Below are positions 18,157 through 29,200 of a DNA stretch of 64,000 bases, in pieces. Under the pieces are notes generated by a model. It was not told the DNA's origin and ran no database searches. It worked only from the letters and a program-made list of their open reading frames with translations. This DNA comes from Clostridia bacterium (GTDB taxonomy: Bacteria > Bacillota > Clostridia > Oscillospirales > Acutalibacteraceae), in contig JAFXCQ010000030.1 of assembly GCA_017521425.1 (NCBI GenBank), forward strand, positions 62,001-126,000, given 5' to 3'. The position numbers were made by a program, and so were the translations under genes. Positions within the stretch are counted from its first letter, which is position 1; each line of letters starts with the position of its first letter.

Positions 18157-19941
18157 TTATTCCAACTCAAAAATTGTGGTATCATATTTGTTCATATTTA
18201 AAGTTATAGTATCAGTTTCGCTTTCAGGTGAGTTTGCACCGAACAGCGATTTGATTTTATACTTTTTTGGTAAGATGATTTTTACTTCACCGTCATTTAC
18301 TGTGTGAATACCTAAAAATCCATTGCCACAATAAATAACATTATCCTGTGCATTGTAACAGTGAATACCACTTGAAATTAAAATTTCACGAAGCTCATTT
18401 TTTTTGTAAAAATGTTTTTCGGTAGATGTTTCTATGTATGGTATATTATGTTTTTTGCATAACTCAATTGCATTTTTACCACTTTCAGATGGCAGAGGCG
18501 CAGTAAATATTGCATATTTACATTTATTAAGAATTTTCTCGGCATCTTCTACCATACATTGCTTAAAAGGAATACCGCTGTTACCCATTTCTGTTCTTGT
18601 TATGTTTACAGAGTGGCAGAATTCACTTTGCCTTGGGTTATTAAGATATGCTTTTTCGTCTATAAACATTACAACTTCTGCTTCATGAAAATTGTCACTG
18701 TTTTTGGTTTTGGAAGACTCTGCAATTTCTTTCATTTTCTTTAAATCTTCCATAATATCTTTATCTTCATACCATCCGCCCCACATATCAAACCACCATA
18801 CGCCAGAGCCTTTTGTTAATTGGTGGATATATGCTTTTCGGATTGCAGAAAGCGAAAGTTCTTTTGTAGGCGGTCCGCACCACACAGTTTTATTACCATT
18901 ATCATCTGTAAGTAAAAGAATATCGTCAGGATATTTTCCAGGTCTTGAAGCCTGCATTCTTTTTGTAAGGTGAGTTCTTATATCACACTCAACAAAATAA
19001 AGTTTATTATGTATTTTTAAAGACTCGTTCGCAATCATATCACCCCAGTCAATGCCTAAAGCTCTGTTGTTATCATAAGCACAGGGTGACGAGAAGAAAT
19101 CTATAAAAGGTGAGTCTATTATAAATCTTAAGCCGTGAAGACCAAGAAGAATGTCATTAACAAAAGCATTGTAGCCATAAAATGTGCCGACTACCTGCTC
19201 GTTATTTACACATTCTTTTAAAACCTTTGCAAAATGCTCAATTGTTTTTGCAGTCATTTCAGAATAAAATTCACCGTAATAACTTACAGTTTCATTGAAA
19301 TCAGGGCAAATCAAATCATTTTTTGTTAATAAAGTTGTATTTGTTTTACCGTACTTTTCTTTTAGCCATTTATTGAATTTTTTTAGTCCCATTTCAGAAA
19401 ATGAACCGGTATAATCAAATGGCATCCATTCTTGTGTTAGACCACCACAGAATTGATAGCCGGCGATATTATCAGCGTAGTCAGCAGAACGGATATGAGA
19501 AACAAGCTGTTTTAAAAATGAAGCACCGTCATTTAAGAATCTATCTGAAAATAAAGACTCTCTGTTACCGTTTGGTGTCTCAACAGTTTCATAAATGTTT
19601 TCGTCAAGCCACTTTTGTGGCATAGCAATATTTATTCTTGGGAAAATCAAAGCGTCAGGACATGCTTTTAGTATCTTTCTGACAATACTCTCAAATTCAC
19701 TGTAATCGGGTTCATCATTTTCAAAAACACCTGTATAAAAAGGTGAAAAATTTGATGTGGTGTTTATTGCTAAATCTGTAAAAGAGATGTTTATAAAAAA
19801 CATTTTGTAGTCGTGTTTTATGAAATCCGAAAATCTGCCACATTCCTCAAAATATGTAGTGTAGGCAAGGGGGTAGTGAAGTTTACCGTTTACAGATATA
19901 AATGGTTTACCGTTTTTATATTCGATATGAGTTTTTAACAC
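18157..19941 (-). CDS. GH42-like beta-galactosidase-type TIM-barrel protein
   Basis: Start placed at GTG 19941, behind GGTGGGTGATTTC, the same ribosome-binding pattern seen at many genes here; this gives 594 aa. Upstream ATG codons have no such site. The N-terminal half looks like a glycoside hydrolase barrel (FPRINIAMPQKWLDEN, GGLTQEWMPFD, then FYSEMTAKTIEHFAKVLKE and GSGVWWFDMWGGWY). The C-terminal half has a Rossmann/glutamine-amidotransferase-like trimerisation region and a small beta domain. This order matches GH42 beta-galactosidases, but similarity is distant and substrate is not predictable. A possible acid/base Glu is in TQEW. Confidence 0.6.
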   Translation of the reverse strand: MLKTHIEYKNGKPFISVNGKLHYPLAYTTYFEECGRFSDFIKHDYKMFFINISFTDLAINTTSNFSPFYTGVFENDEPDYSEFESIVRKILKACPDALIFPRINIAMPQKWLDENIYETVETPNGNRESLFSDRFLNDGASFLKQLVSHIRSADYADNIAGYQFCGGLTQEWMPFDYTGSFSEMGLKKFNKWLKEKYGKTNTTLLTKNDLICPDFNETVSYYGEFYSEMTAKTIEHFAKVLKECVNNEQVVGTFYGYNAFVNDILLGLHGLRFIIDSPFIDFFSSPCAYDNNRALGIDWGDMIANESLKIHNKLYFVECDIRTHLTKRMQASRPGKYPDDILLLTDDNGNKTVWCGPPTKELSLSAIRKAYIHQLTKGSGVWWFDMWGGWYEDKDIMEDLKKMKEIAESSKTKNSDNFHEAEVVMFIDEKAYLNNPRQSEFCHSVNITRTEMGNSGIPFKQCMVEDAEKILNKCKYAIFTAPLPSESGKNAIELCKKHNIPYIETSTEKHFYKKNELREILISSGIHCYNAQDNVIYCGNGFLGIHTVNDGEVKIILPKKYKIKSLFGANSPESETDTITLNMNKYDTTIFELE

Positions 19942-20032
19942 GAAATCACCCACCGTCATAACTATTAGTTTAATTATGTTTATAAAATGTGCAATTGTCA
20001 ATATAAAAATATTTTCTTACAAGTAAAAAAGT

Positions 20033-20060
20033 TTGACTTTTTTTCATTTTTGGGTAAAAT
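20033..20060 (+). promoter_or_regulatory. Promoter of rubrerythrin
   Basis: TTGACT (20033-20038), 16-base spacer, TAAAAT (20055-20060) with an upstream TGG. The gene starts 34 bases later. Confidence 0.6.
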
Positions 20061-20094
20061 AAAAATATGAAAAAATATTTAAGGAGTGTTTACT

Positions 20095-20628
20095 ATGGAA
20101 CTTAAAGGTTCAAAAACAGAAAAGAATTTAATGGAAGCATTTGCAGGTGAAAGCCAGGCAAGAAATAAGTATACTTATTTTGCTTCTGTTGCTAAAAAAG
20201 AAGGCTATCAGCAGATTTCTGCTATTTTTGAAGAAACTGCAAATAACGAAAAAGAACACGCAAAAATGTGGTTTAAGGCTTTAGGTGAATTAAGTGACAC
20301 AGCTCACAATCTTGCTAAAGCAGCAGAGGGTGAAAACTACGAGTGGACTGATATGTACGACAGATTCGCTAAAGAAGCTGAAGAAGAAGGCTTTTTTGAT
20401 TTAGCAGAAAAATTCAGAAAAGTTGGCGAAATTGAAAAAGCTCACGAAGAACGCTACAGAGCATTATTAAAAAATATTGAGATGCAACAGGTATTTGAAA
20501 AAGCAGAAGAAACAATGTGGGAATGCAGAAACTGCGGACATCTTGTAATGGGTAAAAAAGCACCAGAAATTTGTCCTGTATGTGCTCATCCACAAAGTTA
20601 CTTTGAAGTTAGAAAAGAGAATTATTGA
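20095..20628 (+). CDS. rbr: Rubrerythrin
   Basis: 177 aa from the ATG behind AAGGAG; a GTG nine bases upstream overlaps that site and is not the start. The N-terminal ferritin-like four-helix domain carries the di-iron ligands ([14 protein letters not shown], then [14 protein letters not shown], and later [10 protein letters not shown]). The C-terminal rubredoxin-like domain has two CxxC pairs ([10 protein letters not shown] and CPVCAHP). It reduces hydrogen peroxide in anaerobes. Transcribed from its own promoter. Confidence 0.96.
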   Translation: MELKGSKTEKNLMEAFAGESQARNKYTYFASVAKKEGYQQISAIFEETANNEKEHAKMWFKALGELSDTAHNLAKAAEGENYEWTDMYDRFAKEAEEEGFFDLAEKFRKVGEIEKAHEERYRALLKNIEMQQVFEKAEETMWECRNCGHLVMGKKAPEICPVCAHPQSYFEVRKENY

Positions 20629-20632
20629 TTTT

Positions 20633-20795
20633 TAGGAACTAGGAATTAGAAACTAGGAACTAGGTTATAAAAGAAACTTCATCCTGTCATTTTTAGTTGG
20701 TATTAAACCCAATTTTAAATGATAGGGTGAGTTTGCTTTTTGCGAAGCCCCTGATTCCTGATCCCTGATTCCTGATTCCTGTTTCCTGATATCTG
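20633..20795. repeat. Heptad-arm hairpin element D
   Basis: Left arm (20633-20664) AGGAACT, AGGAATT, AGAAACT, AGGAACT. Core (about 20680-20730) CATCCTGTCATTTTTAGTTGG / CCAATTTTAAATGATAGGGTG. GCGAAGC at 20742-20748. Right arm (20750-20795) TGATTCC, TGATCCC, TGATTCC, TGATTCC, TGTTTCC. The rest of the gap to the next gene (20796-20945) is AT-rich and holds the likely promoter region of the LRR gene. Confidence 0.82.
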
Positions 20796-20945
20796 TTTTC
20801 AAAAAATTTACAATTTAACCAAAAATACCAATGTATAATGCACGAAATATTGTTGACATCAATATACAATTATGTTAAAATTTATCTAAATGTAGTCTTA
20901 TGACTATAAATATGTATATATAAAATAAAGACGGGGGCTTTGCTC

Positions 20946-23900
20946 ATGAAAAAAATTATCAGTTCAATTTTGTCTTTAGTTTTGCTTGTTGGTATTTGTT
21001 TTAGTGTACCAGTTACAGCAAACGCAGCAGATCTTGATTCTATTTATGACCTTCAGTTAGAGTATACACTTTCTGATGATGGTTATTCTTATGTAGTTTC
21101 AGGTTATGAAATTAAGTATACAACAGGTGATGAAAGTGAAATAAGTACTTTCAATAATGGTGTTGTTGAAATTCCTGGGGTTTTTGGTCGATTACCTGTT
21201 TCAGCGATTGGTGATAATGCATTTATCGGTTGTAATATGATTCAGTCAATAAAAATTCCTGATTCTGTTACTTCAATTGGTGACTTTGCTTTTGGTAACT
21301 CATCAATCGGTACTATTTACGGTAGTGGCAGTATAAAAACTCTTGGTGACTATGCTTTCTATAACTGTGACAATTTTATTGCAGTTAACTTATTTTCAAA
21401 AACCACATCAATTGGTGACTACTGCTTCTATGATTGTAGTTCACTTGTTTCAATGAATCTTAATAATGTTGTTACTTCAATTGGTGACTCTGCTTTCGGT
21501 AACTGCTCTAATCTTGTGCTTATCAAAATACCGGCATCACTTAAAACAATTGGTGATAATGCATTTTCAAGATGTAACAAATTAACAACAGTTACATTTG
21601 AGAACGGTCTCGAGTCAATTGGTAACTATGCATTTGAAAATTGTGTAGGTCTTACAAAAATTACTCTTCCAAACTCATTAAAAACAATTGGTAGTAATGC
21701 ATTTTTAGGTTGTGACAATCTTAATACAATCAAATTTGGTACAGGCTTGGTTGAAATTGGTGAATATGCTTTTAATGGTATTGGTGCTATAAAAACTCTT
21801 GAATTCCCTTATGGTTTAAAAACAATTGGTGAGTATTCGTTTGCAGAATGCGAGAATCTTACAGATGTAACCATTTCAGATACTGTTACAGTTATTGAAG
21901 ACGGTGCATTTATGGATTGTGGCAGACTTGAAAGTGTTGAAATCGGAAATAGTGTTAAGCTTATCGATGATGACGCATTCAGCGGTTGTTTGCAGTTAAA
22001 GAATTTAACAATAGGCGAAAGTGTTGAGACTATTGACGATTACGCATTTAAAGATTGTCGTGCACTCGAAACACTTATTATTCCTGATAGTGTAAAAACA
22101 TTGGGTGCAGGTGTATTTGATGGTTGTGAGTCTCTTAAAAACCTTGAGCTCGGAGCAGGGATTGAAACAATCGGAGCTAAAGCGTTCTATGATTTTGATA
22201 CACTTACAGAAATTGTAATTCCTGAAGGCGTAAAAACAATCGGTGCAGAAGCATTCGCGGGTTGCGATAATATAACATCAGTTGTTATCCCTGACTCTGT
22301 AACAACAGTTGGTGCTGGTGCATTTAAAGATTGTTTAAATCTTACAACTGTTAAAATTGGTAACAATGTTCAACTTGTTGGTGCTTCAGCATTTGAAGAT
22401 TGTGTGGCATTAAAAAATGTTACTATCGGTAATAAAGTTATTTCATTAGGCAATAATCTTTTCAAAGGTTGTGCTTCTCTTAAAGAAATTAAAATTCCGG
22501 ATAGTGTCACAGATTTAGGTGACGGTATATTTAATGGTTGCGCAAATCTTTCATCTATCACACTTGGTTCAGGTGTTAAAAAGATTGGTGCTAATGCGTA
22601 CAAAAATTTAGATACACTTACAGAAATCGTAATTCCTGAAGGTGTTACAGAAATTGGTGAATACGCTTTCTATGACTGCGATGGTATTACAACAATCGTA
22701 ATTCCTTCAACAGTAAAAGTTATTGGTAAATCAGCATTTGAAGGTTGCGGTTTACTTGAAAACATCACAATCGGTAATGGTGTTGAGGTAATCGGTGACA
22801 AGGCTTTCAAAGATTGTGTTTCTGTTGAGAATATTGCAATTCCTGACAGCGTTACAGATTTAGGAGACGATGCGTTTAACGGATGCACAAAACTTTCTGT
22901 AATAGTACTTGGTTCAGGCGTTAAAACAATCGGTGCGAAGGCTTATTATAATTTAGATATACTCAAAGAAATTGTAATCCCTGAAGGTGTTACAGAAATT
23001 GGTGAATATGCTTTCTATGATTGTGATAACATTACAACAGTTGTAATTCCTTCAACAGTTAAAAACCTCGGCGCTTCAGCATTTGAAAATTGTGATTCAC
23101 TTGTAAATGTTACAATGCTCAATGGTCTTGAAGTTATCGGTGCTAACGCTTTTAAAGGTTGTAAAGGTCTTACAGAAATTGTAATTCCTGACAGCGTTAA
23201 ATCAATTGGTGACAGCGCGTTCAATAGTTTACAGAAACTTGCAAAAGTAAAATTCGGTGCAGGACTTCAGACAATTGGCGCAAGGGCATTCTATTGGTGT
23301 GACTCACTTACAGAAATCGTTCTTCCGGAATCAATGATTTCTATTGGCACAGCAGCATTTGCTGATTGTGAAAATCTTGCAAAAGTTGAACTTGGTGGCA
23401 CTAAAGAAATCGGTCAGGACGCATTCTATTTATGCGAAAAGATAACATCAATTAAAATTCCTGATACAACAGAAACAATCGGCGAGGGAGCTTTCTATAA
23501 CTGTAATAACCTTGAAACTCTTGAGATGGGTGCAAATGTTAAGACAATCGGTAAAGGCGCTTTCTATAAATGTAAAGCACTTACGAGTGTAACTCTTCCG
23601 AATACACTTAAAAAGATTGAACAGGAAGCATTTTACAATTGTGCTTCATTGGAATCAATTGTAATTCCGACAAGTGTTAAATCAATTGGTCAATATGCAT
23701 TCTATTGCTGTGATAACTTAACATCTGCTTCAATCGGTAGCAGTGTTAAAGAAATTGGTGCAAATGCATTTGCTGGTTGTGCAAACGTTTCATTTGTTTG
23801 TAATAAGGATTCTGCTGCACATAAATATGCAAAGGAAAATAAGATTCCTTACGAATTAAATGTTGTTAACCAATATTTCAGAGAGCATACAGTTGACAAC

Positions 23901-24272
23901 ATCAGTGTGGACGAAGCTTCAGCAACTCTTTATTTAGGTGCTGGTTGCAAGGATGTTGAAGATATTATTGTAATTGCTGACAATTACACAATCTCAACAG
24001 AAAAATCTATGAATACATATTGCGGTACAAGTTCTGTTATTAGTGTTTTGGATGAAAACAATGTTATTGTTAAAGATTACACACTCGTGGTTGAAGGTGA
24101 TGTTAACGGTGACGGTGTTTGTGACGTATTAGACTGTATGTTAGTTGAATTAACAAATAGCGGTAACACTACATTACAAGGCTCTTACCTTACTGCAGGT
24201 GACTTTGATGGCGATAGCAATATTACAATCAATGACTTCCAGCAGGTAGTTAATAAGGCTAAGGCTGAATAA
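20946..24272 (+). CDS. Secreted BspA-type leucine-rich-repeat protein with C-terminal dockerin
   Basis: 1108 aa from the ATG behind GGGGG. The signal peptide (about 1-29) ends near ANAAD. Several dozen LRR_5 repeats of about 23 residues follow (pattern IGDYAFYNCDNLT-IVIPDSVK) across residues 75-980. A short beta region leads to a dockerin-like domain with two duplicated calcium loops, DVNGDGVCDVLD and DFDGDSNITIND, separated by about 30 residues. LRR_5 proteins bind host or microbial surfaces; a type I dockerin would attach the protein to a cohesin. No cohesin gene is in the window. It ends a few bases before repeat E. Confidence 0.92.
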   Translation: MKKIISSILSLVLLVGICFSVPVTANAADLDSIYDLQLEYTLSDDGYSYVVSGYEIKYTTGDESEISTFNNGVVEIPGVFGRLPVSAIGDNAFIGCNMIQSIKIPDSVTSIGDFAFGNSSIGTIYGSGSIKTLGDYAFYNCDNFIAVNLFSKTTSIGDYCFYDCSSLVSMNLNNVVTSIGDSAFGNCSNLVLIKIPASLKTIGDNAFSRCNKLTTVTFENGLESIGNYAFENCVGLTKITLPNSLKTIGSNAFLGCDNLNTIKFGTGLVEIGEYAFNGIGAIKTLEFPYGLKTIGEYSFAECENLTDVTISDTVTVIEDGAFMDCGRLESVEIGNSVKLIDDDAFSGCLQLKNLTIGESVETIDDYAFKDCRALETLIIPDSVKTLGAGVFDGCESLKNLELGAGIETIGAKAFYDFDTLTEIVIPEGVKTIGAEAFAGCDNITSVVIPDSVTTVGAGAFKDCLNLTTVKIGNNVQLVGASAFEDCVALKNVTIGNKVISLGNNLFKGCASLKEIKIPDSVTDLGDGIFNGCANLSSITLGSGVKKIGANAYKNLDTLTEIVIPEGVTEIGEYAFYDCDGITTIVIPSTVKVIGKSAFEGCGLLENITIGNGVEVIGDKAFKDCVSVENIAIPDSVTDLGDDAFNGCTKLSVIVLGSGVKTIGAKAYYNLDILKEIVIPEGVTEIGEYAFYDCDNITTVVIPSTVKNLGASAFENCDSLVNVTMLNGLEVIGANAFKGCKGLTEIVIPDSVKSIGDSAFNSLQKLAKVKFGAGLQTIGARAFYWCDSLTEIVLPESMISIGTAAFADCENLAKVELGGTKEIGQDAFYLCEKITSIKIPDTTETIGEGAFYNCNNLETLEMGANVKTIGKGAFYKCKALTSVTLPNTLKKIEQEAFYNCASLESIVIPTSVKSIGQYAFYCCDNLTSASIGSSVKEIGANAFAGCANVSFVCNKDSAAHKYAKENKIPYELNVVNQYFREHTVDNISVDEASATLYLGAGCKDVEDIIVIADNYTISTEKSMNTYCGTSSVISVLDENNVIVKDYTLVVEGDVNGDGVCDVLDCMLVELTNSGNTTLQGSYLTAGDFDGDSNITINDFQQVVNKAKAE

Positions 24273-24432
24273 GTTACACTTCGCGTAACTTATCAGGTAC
24301 CAGAAATCAGAAAACAGGGACCAGTGTTATAACAAAAACTACATCCTATCATTTTTAGTTGGTATAAAAATGATAGGATGTTTTTATATATAGCGAAGCG
24401 CTGATTTCTGATTTCTTTTTTCTGATTCCTAA
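24273..24432. repeat. Heptad-arm hairpin element E
   Basis: Begins with a GTTAC...GTAAC small hairpin containing CTTCGCG. Left arm (24293-24324) CAGGTAC, CAGAAAT, CAGAAAA, CAGGGAC. Core (24341-24380) ACATCCTATCATTTTTAGTT / AAAATGATAGGATGT. GCGAAGCG at 24393-24400. Right arm (24400-24430) CTGATTT, CTGATTT, CTTTTTT, CTGATTC. Confidence 0.83.
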
Positions 24433-24442
24433 AGATAAAAAT

Positions 24443-24471
24443 AACCCGCTTGACATTATGTCAAACGGGTT
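24443..24471. terminator. Bidirectional terminator next to guaB
   Basis: AACCCGCTTGACA ... TGTCAAACGGGTT with U-rich flanks on both sides. It serves guaB (minus) and probably the LRR gene (plus). Confidence 0.8.
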
Positions 24472-24477
24472 TTATTT

Positions 24478-25986
24478 TTATCTTATATTACCTGTATTAG
24501 TTTTAAGCATAACGTCATGTGAACCACCTTCAACAATACTTGTTGCTGAAACGAGTGTTAATTTTGCATCTCTCTGTAAATCAGGGATTGTAGTAACACC
24601 GCAGTTGCACATTGTAGATTTAACTTTGTAAAGACTCTTATTTACGTTGTCGTGAAGTGAACCTGCATAAGTTACGTAAGAGTCAACACCTTCTTCAAAT
24701 GAAAGCTTTGAGCTACCACCTAAGTCATAACGTTGCCAGTTACGAGCTCTGTTTGAACCTTCGCCCCAGTACTCTTTAACATAAGTACCGTTGATGTTGA
24801 GCTTTGGTGTTGGGCTTTCGTCAAAACGAGCGAAATATCTACCAAGCATAAGGAAGTCAGCACCCATAGCAAGAGCTAAAGTCATATGGTAATCGTGAAC
24901 GATACCACCGTCTGAACAAATCGGAACATAAATGCCTGTTTCCTCGAAATATTCGTCACGAGCAGCAGCAACTTCAATAAGAGCTGTAGCTTGTCCACGA
25001 CCAATACCTTTTGTTTCACGAGTTATACAGATTGAACCACCGCCGATACCAACTTTAATAAAGTCTGCACCTGCTTCTGCAAGGAAACGGAAGCCATCTC
25101 TGTCAACTACGTTACCAGCACCGATTTTAACTGAATCGCCATATTTTTCTCTTACGAATGCGATTGTGCGTTTTTGCCATTCTGTGTAGCCTTCTGAAGA
25201 GTCAATGCAAAGAACATCTGCACCTGCTTCGATAAGTGCAGGGATTCTTTCTTCATAGTCACGAGTATTGATACCAGCACCAACCATATATCTTTTCTGA
25301 TCATCGAGAATTTCCTGAGGGTTTTCTTTGTGCTGTGAGTAGTCCTTACGGAAAACAAAGTAAAGAAGATTGCCTTTATCGTCAATAATTGGGAGAGAGT
25401 TTAATTTGTGCTCCCAGATAATGTCGTTTGCTTCTTTTAATGTTGTTGAAGCAGGAGCTGTAATGAGCTTCTCAAGTGGAGTCATAAACTCTGTAACTTT
25501 TGTTTCTAAAGCCATTCTGCTGATTCTGTAATCACGTGAAGTAACAACACCTAAAAGTTTGCCATTTGCTTCGCCGTTTTCAGTAACAGCCATTGTTGAA
25601 TGTCCCATAGTATCAAAAAGATTAACAACATCTGCTAAAGTGTCAGTTGGTTTTAAGTTAGAGTCGCTAACAACGAAACCTGCCTTGTAGCTTTTTACTC
25701 TTGCTACCATAGCAGCCTCATCTTCAATAGATTGTGAACCGTAAATGAATGACATACCGCCTTCTTTAGCAAGTGCAATAGCAAGTGTATCGTTTGAAAC
25801 AGATTGCATAATTGCAGAAATAAGCGGAATGTTGAGTGTTATAGGAGAATCTTCAACACCTTTTTTGTATCTGCATAATGGTGTTTTTAAAGATACATTA
25901 GCAGGAATACAGTCAGGACCTGTGTAACCCGGGATGAGAAGATACTCACTGAATGTTCTTGATGGTTCGTTACAATAATGTGCCAT
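24478..25986 (-). CDS. guaB: Inosine-5'-monophosphate dehydrogenase
   Basis: 502 aa starting at the ATG behind AAGGAG; an upstream in-frame ATG at 26004 lies before that site. The IMPDH barrel is interrupted by a CBS pair (about residues 115-220). The active-site loop [12 protein letters not shown] carries the catalytic Cys (C320), and DSSEGYTEW and the flap segment EGSNRARNW follow the family. It makes XMP for guanine nucleotide synthesis. A TTGACA/TAAAAT promoter (26086-26058) lies upstream. Confidence 0.95.
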   Translation of the reverse strand: MAHYCNEPSRTFSEYLLIPGYTGPDCIPANVSLKTPLCRYKKGVEDSPITLNIPLISAIMQSVSNDTLAIALAKEGGMSFIYGSQSIEDEAAMVARVKSYKAGFVVSDSNLKPTDTLADVVNLFDTMGHSTMAVTENGEANGKLLGVVTSRDYRISRMALETKVTEFMTPLEKLITAPASTTLKEANDIIWEHKLNSLPIIDDKGNLLYFVFRKDYSQHKENPQEILDDQKRYMVGAGINTRDYEERIPALIEAGADVLCIDSSEGYTEWQKRTIAFVREKYGDSVKIGAGNVVDRDGFRFLAEAGADFIKVGIGGGSICITRETKGIGRGQATALIEVAAARDEYFEETGIYVPICSDGGIVHDYHMTLALAMGADFLMLGRYFARFDESPTPKLNINGTYVKEYWGEGSNRARNWQRYDLGGSSKLSFEEGVDSYVTYAGSLHDNVNKSLYKVKSTMCNCGVTTIPDLQRDAKLTLVSATSIVEGGSHDVMLKTNTGNIR

Positions 25987-26057
25987 ATTTTTACACTCCT
26001 TCATAATTTATAGTTATTTCTCAAAGAGAAAATTTGATGTATAAATGTATTATATCT

Positions 26058-26086
26058 ATTTTAATTATTTGAAGCCAAAATGTCAA
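26058..26086 (-). promoter_or_regulatory. guaB: Promoter of guaB
   Basis: Minus reading TTGACA (26086-26081), 17 bases, TAAAAT (26063-26058). Confidence 0.65.
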
Positions 26087-26130
26087 TGGTAATATTGCTA
26101 TTATTATATAAACTTTTTAAGATTTATTTG

Positions 26131-26159
26131 TTGTAAAATTATAACTGATGTGGTATTAT
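26131..26159 (+). promoter_or_regulatory. Promoter of the alpha-mannosidase gene
   Basis: TTGTAA (26131-26136), 17-base spacer ending TGG, TATTAT (26154-26159). The start codon lies 50 bases downstream. Confidence 0.55.
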
Positions 26160-26208
26160 TAAAATCGCATTAGAATAAAATGTAATTTGCAAATACAGGA
26201 GAGTAGGT

Positions 26209-29200
26209 ATGGCACATTTTGATGTTGATTTTTTCGACAAAAATAGTGAGCGCTATATGTTAAGCAGAAGAATACGCAAAATTACAGAAGTAATTAAAAG
26301 CGATTTCTTTATTAAAGATAGTGTTTCAACAGGTGACTTTTTCATAAGAGATGGTCAATATACTTTTGAAGAGAGAAACGAAGGTGAATGGAAGCCTTTT
26401 AAAGCACACTCAGATTATTGGGGTTACCACGAGTGCTATTGCTGGTTTAAACAGACAGTAACAATTCCGGAAAGCTTTAAGGGCGAAAAGGTTATTTATC
26501 AGTTCAAGCCTTACTATAATAATGGTAACTGGAATCAGGTTAACCCACAGTTTATTGTGTGGATAAATGGCGAAATGACACAGGGTGTAGATAGCAACCA
26601 CCAATATGTAACAGTTTCAGAGTGTGCAGAAGGTGGCGAAACTCTCGAAATTTATATAAATGCATATACAGATCCTTGGGAATACAAAGGTCAGGTGCAG
26701 ATGGGTGCATTCTTACAGACACTCGACAAGGATGCAGTAAGAATTTACTATGATATTGCTTCTCCGTTGGAGGTAACAAATTACTATGACGGTGACTCAA
26801 CTGTACGTGTTAATTTAATAAAACATCTTAATGTTGCTTGTAATATGCTTGATATTGATTCAGGTGACAGAGAGTCCTTCAAAAGAACAGCAAAAGAAGC
26901 TTCTGCTTACTTAAATGAAAATATTTACGGTAAAACACACGAAGCAACTGCCTGGTCAATCGGTCACACTCACATTGATGTTGCGTGGCTCTGGAGGCTT
27001 CGTCAGACACGTGATAAGGCGGGTCGTTCATTTGCAACAGTTGTTAAGCTTATGGAAGAATATCCAGATTATAAGTTTATGTCTTCACAAGCACAGCTTT
27101 ACGATTATGTAAAGCAGGATTACCCTGAGCTCTTTGAAAAAATTAAGCAAAAGGTTAAAGAGGGCAGATGGGAAGTTGAAGGAAGTATGTGGGTTGAAGC
27201 TGATACTAACGTAGCATCAGGTGAAGCTCTTGTGCGCCAGTTCCTTGTTGGTAAAAAATTCTTCAAAGAAGAATTTGGTATTGATAATAAAATAATGTGG
27301 CTTCCTGATGTTTTTGGTTATTCAGGTGCTATTCCACAGCTTATTAAAAAATGTGGTATGGAATACTTTATGACAACCAAAATCAGTTGGAATGAATACA
27401 ACAAATTCCCTTATGATACATTTATGTGGAGGGGTATTGATGGTACGGAGGTTCTTTCTCACTTCTCACCTTGCGAAGATGCAAATCGTGATGAAAGAAA
27501 AGATTACCAGACTACATATAACGCATACTTAAGACCTGGTTATATCATCGGTGGTAATAAGCGCTATAGTCAGAAGGATTTGGGCAGAGATTACCTTTGC
27601 ACCTTCGGTTTCGGTGACGGTGGCGGTGGACCTACTGTTGATATGCTTGAGCATGGTGCAAGAATGCAAAGAGGTATTGAAGGTTGCCCTAATGTAAAAA
27701 TTGCACCTTCACTCGATTTCTTCCGTAATTTAGAAAATCAGGTTAAGGGTAATAAATATCTTCCATTATGGTCCGGTGAGCTTTATCTCGAGTTACACCG
27801 TGGTACTCTCACAAGTCAGGCAAGAAACAAAAAATATAACCGTAAAACAGAGTGCCTTTTCCACGATGTTGAAACACTTTCTGCTATTGCTAAAAAAGAA
27901 ACAGGTTTTGGTTACCCTGCAGAAAGAATTTTAGAAAATTGGAAGCTTATTCTTCTTAACCAGTTCCACGATATTCTTCCAGGTTCTTCTATAAGAGAAG
28001 TTTATGAAGATAGTAAAGAGCAGTACGAAAGCGTTATAGCAGAAGGTACTGAAATGACTGCTTCTGCAGAGGCTTCACTTATCAGCAAAATGAATCTTCA
28101 GAATGACAGCTTAGTTGTATTTAACACAACAGGTTTCGACAGAAAGGATTCAGTTGTAAGTGATGTTCCTGTTGAAGGTGATTTCATACTTCTTGATGGT
28201 GACAAAGAGGTTGCTTACCAGAAAACCTACGACGATAAAATTGTATTCGTTGCAGAAATTCCTGCAAAGGGCTACAAATCATTTACAGTTAAATCAGGTG
28301 TACAGAACGCCGATGCTATGAAGGTAAGTACAAATTCTGTTGATACAAAATACTTTACTGTCGAATTTACCAATGGCGATATTACAAAGCTTGTTCACAA
28401 GGAAAGTGGTAGAGATGTTGCAGACGGAAAACCATTCGGTACTGTAAGAGCATTCCAGGACAGACCATTTAACCACGAGGCTTGGGATATTAAGTCATAT
28501 TTTGAAGAAAAAGAATTCGACTTAGACTTTATCGGTGCTGAAATTGTTGAACAAGGTGCTGTAAGAGTTGTTTATAAGGTAGATAAACAAATCAGAAATT
28601 CAGTTATAAGTGCATACTATAACATCTACGCTGATTTAGACAGAATTGATGTTGATTATAAAACAGATTGGAAAGAAACTCACGTTGTATTAAAGGGCGA
28701 TTATCCGGTAGATGTAAACGCAGTTAAGGCTACATTTGATATTCAGTTCGGTAACCTTGAGCGTTCAACAACAGAAAACACAACTTGGGACTTCGCACAG
28801 TTCGAGGTTTCAATGCACAAATGGGTTGACCTTTCAGACAACAGCTTTGGTGTTTCTGTTATCAACGATTGTAAATATGGTTGTACTGTAAAGAATGGTC
28901 ATATTATGCCGACTCTTTTAAGATGTCAGACACGCCCTAATGATGTACAGGACAGAGAATATCATGAATTTACATTCTCAATTTATCCACACAAAAACCA
29001 CGTTTCTTCTTCAGATGTTGTTAAAGAAGCATTTAATGTGAACTACCCTGCTTATGCAGTATTTGCAAAAGCAAATAACGGTAATTTACCATCAGTTTAC
29101 TCATTTGTAAGTGCCGATAAAGACAACATTGTTATTGAAACAATTAAAGATGCAGAAGATGGCAATGGTATTATTGTTCGTGCTTATGAAACATGGAACA

